DNA from: Kutzneria sp. CA-103260
GTDB taxonomy: Bacteria > Actinomycetota > Actinomycetes > Mycobacteriales > Pseudonocardiaceae
Direction of reading: 5' to 3'
NCBI RefSeq assembly: GCF_018263855.1
Contig: NZ_CP073318.1
Span: forward strand, 5,270,001 to 5,334,000
Length of the DNA: 64,000 bases
Position numbers and translations under genes: made by a program. Of this stretch, positions 59,444 through 64,000 are shown one piece after another. The notes below the pieces were generated by a model. The model saw only the letters and a program-made list of their open reading frames with translations. It made no database searches and was not told the origin of the DNA. Numbering within the stretch: position 1 is the stretch's first letter; each line of letters starts with the position of its first letter.

Positions 59444-61009
59444 ATGTACACCCCGGTCCTTGCCCCGGTTGCCGGATCGCTCACCCTGTCCGCCCTGCTG
59501 GCCGCGCTGCCGCTGGTGGTGCTGTTCGTGCTGCTGGGCGTGTTCCGCATCCGGGCCTGGCTGGCCGCGGCGATCTCGCTGGCGGTGAGCCTGCTGGTCG
59601 CGGTGCTCGGCTATCCGATGCCCGTCGGCCAGGCCGTGCTCGCGGCCACCGAGGGCGCCGCGTTCGGCTTCTTCCCGATCCTGTGGATCGTGATCAACGC
59701 GATCTGGATCTACAACATGACCGTCCACACCGGACATTTCGACGTGCTGCGCCGGTCCTTCGCGCGGATCAGCGACGATCAGCGGATCCAGGGCGTGATA
59801 GTGGCGTTCAGCTTCGGCGCGCTGCTGGAGGCGCTGGCCGGCTTCGGCACACCGGTCGCGGTGACCAGCGTGATGCTGGTGGCGCTGGGTTTCCAGCCAC
59901 TGAAGGCGGCCACGGTCGCGCTGGTGGCCAACACCGCGCCGGTGGCCTTCGGCGCGCTGGCCGCGCCGATCACCACCCTGGCCACGGTGTCCGGCCTGCC
60001 GCTGTCCGACCTGGCGGCGATGGTCGGCCGGCAGACGCCGGTGCTGGCGGTGTTCGTGCCGATGGTGCTGGTCGGCATCATCGACGGCTGGCGCGGCGTG
60101 CGGGAGACGCTGCCGGCCACCCTCACCTGCGGCGTCGTGTTCGCCATCGCCCAGTACGCCACGTCGAACTTCTTCAGCGCTCCGCTGACCGACATCGTGG
60201 CCTCGCTGCTCAGCGCGCTGGCCGTGGTGGCCGTGGTGCGCCGCCGCAGCAAGGCGGAGGCCACCGACAGCCGGGTCGAGGTGTTCCGCGCCTACGCCCC
60301 GTACGCGATCATCATCATCGTCTTCGCGCTGGCCCAGGTCCCGGCGATCAAGAACGCCCTGACCAGCGTCACCGTCACGTTCAACTGGCCCGGCCTGCAC
60401 CTGGCCACCCTGAGCGGCAAGGCGTCCACGCTGCCGGCGTTCAAGTTCGACTGGCTGGACGCCGCCGGCAGCCTGCTGGTCATCGCCGGCCTGATCACCA
60501 TCCCGGTGATCAAGATCGGCACCGGCGCCGCGCTCCGGGCCTACGGCGGGACCTACCGCCAGCTCGCCACCGCGATCGTCACCGTGATGGCGGTGCTCGC
60601 ACTGGCCTACGTGATGAACGCCAGCGGGCAGACCACCACCCTGGGCACCTGGATGGCCAACGCCGGCGGCCTGTTCGCGTTGCTGTCGCCCGTGCTCGGC
60701 TGGCTCGGCGTCGCCGTCACCGGGTCCGACACCTCGTCCAACTCCCTGTTCGGGGCGCTGCAGGTGACCGCCGCCCAACACGCCGGCCTGAGCCCGACGC
60801 TGATGGCCGCGGCCAACTCGGCCGGCGGCGTGCTGGGCAAGATGATCAGCCCACAGAACCTGGCCATCGTGGCCGGCGCCGTCGGCCTGGCCGGCCGCGA
60901 GGGCGACCTGTTCCGCCGGGTCTTCCTGTGGAGTCTGATCCTGCTGGCCGCGATGTGCCTGCTCGTCTTCCTCCAGTCCACCCCGATCCTGAGCTGGATG
61001 GTCGTCTGA
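59444..61009 (+). CDS. lldP: L-lactate permease
   Basis: This 521-residue transporter has about twelve or more transmembrane helices and LctP family segments: FGFFPILWIVINAIWIYNMTVHTGHFDVLRRSFARISDDQRIQ, FSFGALLEALAGFGTPVAVTSVMLVALGF, ANTAPVAFGALAAPITTLA and TGSDTSSNSLFGALQVTAAQ. It should carry lactate or glycolate with protons. ATG 59444 follows GAGG. No lactate dehydrogenase gene lies next to it. Confidence 0.92.
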   Translation: MYTPVLAPVAGSLTLSALLAALPLVVLFVLLGVFRIRAWLAAAISLAVSLLVAVLGYPMPVGQAVLAATEGAAFGFFPILWIVINAIWIYNMTVHTGHFDVLRRSFARISDDQRIQGVIVAFSFGALLEALAGFGTPVAVTSVMLVALGFQPLKAATVALVANTAPVAFGALAAPITTLATVSGLPLSDLAAMVGRQTPVLAVFVPMVLVGIIDGWRGVRETLPATLTCGVVFAIAQYATSNFFSAPLTDIVASLLSALAVVAVVRRRSKAEATDSRVEVFRAYAPYAIIIIVFALAQVPAIKNALTSVTVTFNWPGLHLATLSGKASTLPAFKFDWLDAAGSLLVIAGLITIPVIKIGTGAALRAYGGTYRQLATAIVTVMAVLALAYVMNASGQTTTLGTWMANAGGLFALLSPVLGWLGVAVTGSDTSSNSLFGALQVTAAQHAGLSPTLMAAANSAGGVLGKMISPQNLAIVAGAVGLAGREGDLFRRVFLWSLILLAAMCLLVFLQSTPILSWMVV

Positions 61010-61011
61010 AC

Positions 61012-61064
61012 GTCGTGAAGGGGTCCTTCCTGACGTTGAACGCCAGGAAGGACCCCTTCACGAC
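61012..61064. repeat. 53-bp palindrome, copy D
   Basis: GTCGTGAAGGGGTCCTTCC and GGAAGGACCCCTTCACGAC surround the core GTTGAAC. The stem sequence differs from copies A-C but each change is matched on the other arm. It lies between the convergent ends of lldP (61009) and pdxS (61073). Confidence 0.88.
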
Positions 61065-61072
61065 AACGGCGA

Positions 61073-61972
61073 CTACCAGCCGCGGGTGGCCAGCAGCTGG
61101 GACTCGGGCAGCTCCGAGACGTTGATGCCGACCATGGCCTCGCCCAGGCCGCGTGAGACCTTGGCGATCACGTCCGGGTCGTCGTGGAAGGTGGTGGCCT
61201 TGACGATGGCCTCGGCCCGCTTGACCGGGTCGCCGGACTTGAAGATGCCGGAGCCGACGAACACGCCCTCGGCGCCGAGCTGCATCATCATGGCGGCGTC
61301 GGCCGGGGTGGCGATGCCGCCGGCGGTGAACAGCACGACCGGCAGCTTGCCGGTGGTGGCGATCTCCTTGACCAGCTCGTACGGCGCGCGCAGCTCCTTG
61401 GCGGCGGCGTAGAGCTCGGCGTCGTCGAGCACGGTCAGGCGGCGGATGTCGGCCCGGATCTGGCGCATGTGCCGGGTGGCCTCGACGACGTTGCCGGTGC
61501 CGGCCTCGCCCTTGGAGCGGATCATGGCCGCGCCCTCGGCGATGCGGCGCAGGGCCTCGCCCAGGTTGGTGGCGCCGCACACGAACGGCACGGTGAAGGG
61601 CCACTTGTCGATGTGGTTGGCCTCGTCGGCCGGGGTGAGCACCTCGGACTCGTCGATGTAGTCGACGCCGAGCGACTGCAGCACCTGGGCCTCGACGAAG
61701 TGGCCGATGCGGGCCTTGGCCATCACCGGGATGGACACCGCGGCGACGATGCCGTCGATCATGTCGGGGTCGCTCATCCGGGCGACGCCGCCCTGCACGC
61801 GGATGTCGGCCGGCACGCGCTCCAGCGCCATGACGGCGACCGCGCCGGCGTCCTCGGCGATCTTGGCCTGCTCCGGGGTGACGACGTCCATGATCACGCC
61901 GCCCTTGAGCATCTCGGCCATGCCGCGCTTGACCCGCGCGGTGCCGGTGGCGGGAGTGGTGTCGATGTTCAA
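61073..61972 (-). CDS. pdxS: Pyridoxal 5'-phosphate synthase lyase subunit PdxS
   Basis: This 299-residue barrel enzyme makes PLP from ribose 5-phosphate, glyceraldehyde 3-phosphate and ammonia. It has VKRGMAEMLKGGVIMDVV (D29), the Schiff-base Lys K86 in PVMAKARIGHF, the second Lys in IRSKGEAGTGNVVEA and GGIATPADAAMMMQLGAEGVFVGSGIF. A TTG start at 61972 fits family length; GAAAGG is eight bases upstream. Its ammonia-supplying partner pdxT is about 9 kb downstream. Confidence 0.96.
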   Translation of the reverse strand: MNIDTTPATGTARVKRGMAEMLKGGVIMDVVTPEQAKIAEDAGAVAVMALERVPADIRVQGGVARMSDPDMIDGIVAAVSIPVMAKARIGHFVEAQVLQSLGVDYIDESEVLTPADEANHIDKWPFTVPFVCGATNLGEALRRIAEGAAMIRSKGEAGTGNVVEATRHMRQIRADIRRLTVLDDAELYAAAKELRAPYELVKEIATTGKLPVVLFTAGGIATPADAAMMMQLGAEGVFVGSGIFKSGDPVKRAEAIVKATTFHDDPDVIAKVSRGLGEAMVGINVSELPESQLLATRGW

Positions 61973-62167
61973 CGTGCCGACCTTTCGGGAACGGACCAGG
62001 GGGACACCTTGATGCTAGGTCGGACGTGGCCTGCTGTTTGAGGCCAATCTGACACAATTTCGGAAGGCCACTTGCCGGGTGGGCTTGTCCGACCAGCGGT
62101 TCGGGTGTGAGATCGGACACATCGAGGTGTACGCCAGGCCAATTCGGTTCGTGCGGGAGGTGACCCC

Positions 62168-64000
62168 ATGGGGTCCAAGAACACCGACAACACCAATTCC
62201 GGCGGCGCGGTCGCTGTAGCCGACCCGGCCAAGGTCCGCAATGTCGTGCTGGTCGGCCCGTCCGGGGCCGGCAAGACCACGCTCACCGAGGCGCTGCTGG
62301 CCGCCTCGGGCGTGCTGACCAGGGCCGGGTCGGTCACCGAGGGCACCACCGTGTGCGACCACGACCCCGCGGCCCAGCGCCAGCAGCGCTCGGTCGGACT
62401 GGCGGTGGCCCCGCTGGTCCACCAGGACGTCAAGATCAATCTCATCGACACGCCCGGCTACGCCGACTTCGTCGGCGAGCTGCGGGCCGGGCTGCGGGCC
62501 GCCGACGCCGCGGTGTTCGTGGTCGGCGCGGCCGAGGGCGTGGACGCGATGACCATGGCCCTGTGGGAGGAGTGCGCGGCCGTCGGCATGCCCCGCGGCG
62601 TGGTGATCGCCCGGCTCGACCACCACCGGGCCGACTTCGACGCCGAGCTGGCCGCCTGCCAGGAGGCGTTCGGAGCCGGCGTGCTGCCGCTCTACCTGCC
62701 GGTGCCCGGCTCGGCCAACACCAAGCTGGTCGGCCTGATCACCCAAAGCGTCTTCGACTACTCCGACGGCTATCCGCCGACCGTCCGCGAGCCGGACGCC
62801 GCGCTGGCCGAGTTCCTGGCCGACCACCGCAACACGCTGATCGAGGGAGTCATCGCCGAGAGCGAGGACGAGACCCTGATGGACCGCTATCTCGGCGGCG
62901 AGCAGATCGACCCCGACGTGCTCATCACCGACCTGGAGACCGCGGTCAGCCGGGGCTCGTTCTACCCGGTGGTGCCGGCCTGCGCGGCCACCGGCCTGGG
63001 GCTGGCCGAGATCCTGGACGGCATCGTGCGGGCCTTCCCGTCCCCGCTGGAACACCCGCTGCCCTCGGTCACCGACCCGGTCGGCGGCACCGTGCTGGAG
63101 ATCAGCACCGACCCGGACGGCCCGCTCGCGGCCGAGGTCGTGCGCACCGCCGTCGACTCCTACGTCGGCCGGGTGTCGCTCGTCCGGGTGTTCTCCGGGA
63201 CGCTGCGGCCGGAGCGGTCGGTGCACGTGTCCGGGCACGGCATGAGCGACCGCGGGCACGAGGACCACGACGAGGACGAACGGGTCGCGCACATCTACTC
63301 GCCGCTCGGGGCGCAGCTGCGAGAGGTGCCGTTCTGCGTGGCCGGCGACCTGTGCGCGCTGACCAAGCTCGGCTCGGCCGAGACCGGCGACACCGTGTCC
63401 GATCCCGACCAGCCGCTGCTCATGTCGCCGTGGCTGATGCCGGAACCGCTGCTGCCGGTGGCGATCACGGCCCGCAAGCGCAGCGACGAGGACACCCTGG
63501 CCCGCAACCTCGCGCGACTGGTCGCCGGGGATCCGACGCTGCGGCTGGAACGCAACACCGAGACGCACCAGATGGTGTTGTGGTGCATGGGCGAGGCCCA
63601 CGCCGACGTGGTGCTGGCCCGGCTGCGGGCCGGCGGCGCCGAGGTCGACACCGAGGACGTTCGGGTGCCGCTGCGGGAGACCTTCGCCAAGGCCGCCAAG
63701 GGCCACGGCCGGCACGTGAAGCAGTCCGGCGGGCACGGCCAGTACGCCGTGTGCGACCTGGAGGTGGAGCCGCTGCCGCGCGGATCCGGCTTCGAGTTCG
63801 TGGACCGGGTCATCGGCGGCTCGGTGCCGCACCAGTTCATCCCCAGCGTGGAGAAGGGAGTGCGGGCGCAGCTGGCGAAGGGCCTGCACGGCGACCACCC
63901 GTGCGTCGACGTGCGGGTGACCCTGGTCGACGGCAAGGCGCACAGCGTCGACTCCTCGGACTCCGCGTTCCAGACCGCCGGCGCGCTGGCGTTGAAGGAG
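62168..64000 (+). CDS. Elongation factor G-like GTPase (EF-G2 type), 3' end beyond window
   Basis: The frame is open to the window edge (611 codons, no stop). It has the P-loop GPSGAGKTTLTEALL, the G3 motif NLIDTPGYADFVGE, domain II (GTVLEISTDPDGPLAAEVVRT) and domains III-IV (HGRHVKQSGGHGQYAVCDLEVEPLPRGSGFEFVDRVIGGSVPHQFIPSVEKGV). The G4 motif is RLDH in place of NKxD, and the switch I region (QRQQRSVGLAV) departs from the EF-G EQERGITI. It matches the actinobacterial EF-G2 group, whose role in translation is uncertain. GGGAGG precedes ATG 62168. Confidence 0.9.
   Translation, partial: MGSKNTDNTNSGGAVAVADPAKVRNVVLVGPSGAGKTTLTEALLAASGVLTRAGSVTEGTTVCDHDPAAQRQQRSVGLAVAPLVHQDVKINLIDTPGYADFVGELRAGLRAADAAVFVVGAAEGVDAMTMALWEECAAVGMPRGVVIARLDHHRADFDAELAACQEAFGAGVLPLYLPVPGSANTKLVGLITQSVFDYSDGYPPTVREPDAALAEFLADHRNTLIEGVIAESEDETLMDRYLGGEQIDPDVLITDLETAVSRGSFYPVVPACAATGLGLAEILDGIVRAFPSPLEHPLPSVTDPVGGTVLEISTDPDGPLAAEVVRTAVDSYVGRVSLVRVFSGTLRPERSVHVSGHGMSDRGHEDHDEDERVAHIYSPLGAQLREVPFCVAGDLCALTKLGSAETGDTVSDPDQPLLMSPWLMPEPLLPVAITARKRSDEDTLARNLARLVAGDPTLRLERNTETHQMVLWCMGEAHADVVLARLRAGGAEVDTEDVRVPLRETFAKAAKGHGRHVKQSGGHGQYAVCDLEVEPLPRGSGFEFVDRVIGGSVPHQFIPSVEKGVRAQLAKGLHGDHPCVDVRVTLVDGKAHSVDSSDSAFQTAGALALKE

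Overview
This is a chromosomal window from a very GC-rich actinomycete. ATGA/GTGA start-stop overlaps and GTG starts are common. The order relA-apt-secF-secD-yajC-ruvB-ruvA-ruvC-yebC-pdxT, the hisS/cyclophilin/relA block, an Scr1-type XRE regulator and an intein-bearing Rv2578c-type radical SAM protein suggest Pseudonocardiales (Kutzneria/Saccharothrix/Amycolatopsis type). The genus is an inference.

Region 1 (1-17 kb) is accessory. It holds a secreted GH18 chitinase behind a DasR-like promoter, an ArsR-like regulator with a divergent hydrolase, and an IclR-controlled set (family III CoA transferase, acetoacetate decarboxylase, 3-hydroxyacyl-CoA dehydrogenase, glutaryl-CoA-dehydrogenase-like enzyme) that could carry out short-chain acyl-CoA or ketone catabolism. 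Next comes a divergent trio: a stand-alone LanC-like cyclase facing a linalool dehydratase/isomerase-like protein coupled to a cytosolic SCO1-like protein. After it lie a lipoprotein, a molybdopterin-domain fragment, a glycine-rich secreted protein, a StyA-like flavin monooxygenase, an esterase, an XRE-cupin regulator and a DUF1684-SnoaL fusion that looks truncated.

Region 2 (17-26 kb) is a seven-gene minus-strand operon under a TetR regulator: TIGR03084 protein, AtuA-like DUF1446 protein, two acyl-CoA dehydrogenases and a biotin-dependent acyl-CoA carboxylase (alpha, beta). It resembles the Atu/Liu branched acyl-CoA pathways.

Region 3 (26-36 kb) has a YCII/ECF42 sigma pair, an Scr1-type XRE regulator with small partners, a SAM methyltransferase, the intein-containing radical SAM gene with a LexA box, a DUF7489 protein, a YibE/F membrane protein and a secreted beta-propeller protein coupled to hisS.

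Region 4 (36-52 kb) is core: hisS, a membrane protein, an MBL hydrolase, cyclophilin, relA, apt, secF, secD, yajC, ruvBAC with an SOS box, a methyltransferase, a DUF4262 protein, yebC and pdxT.

Region 5 (52-64 kb) has an amino-acid permease, azlCD with an XRE-cupin regulator, a vapBC-type toxin-antitoxin pair, ahcY under an SAH riboswitch, a secreted lyase-like protein behind a LacI-type operator, an enoyl-CoA hydratase, lactate permease, pdxS (about 9 kb from pdxT) and an EF-G-like GTPase that runs off the end.

Many 3' gene ends carry large palindromes: four copies of a 53-bp perfect-size hairpin, a 111-bp cruciform at apt/relA, and a GC-rich composite repeat seen three times. No rRNA, tRNA, CRISPR array, insertion sequence or prophage was recognised. 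No gene-free stretch exceeds 300 bases.
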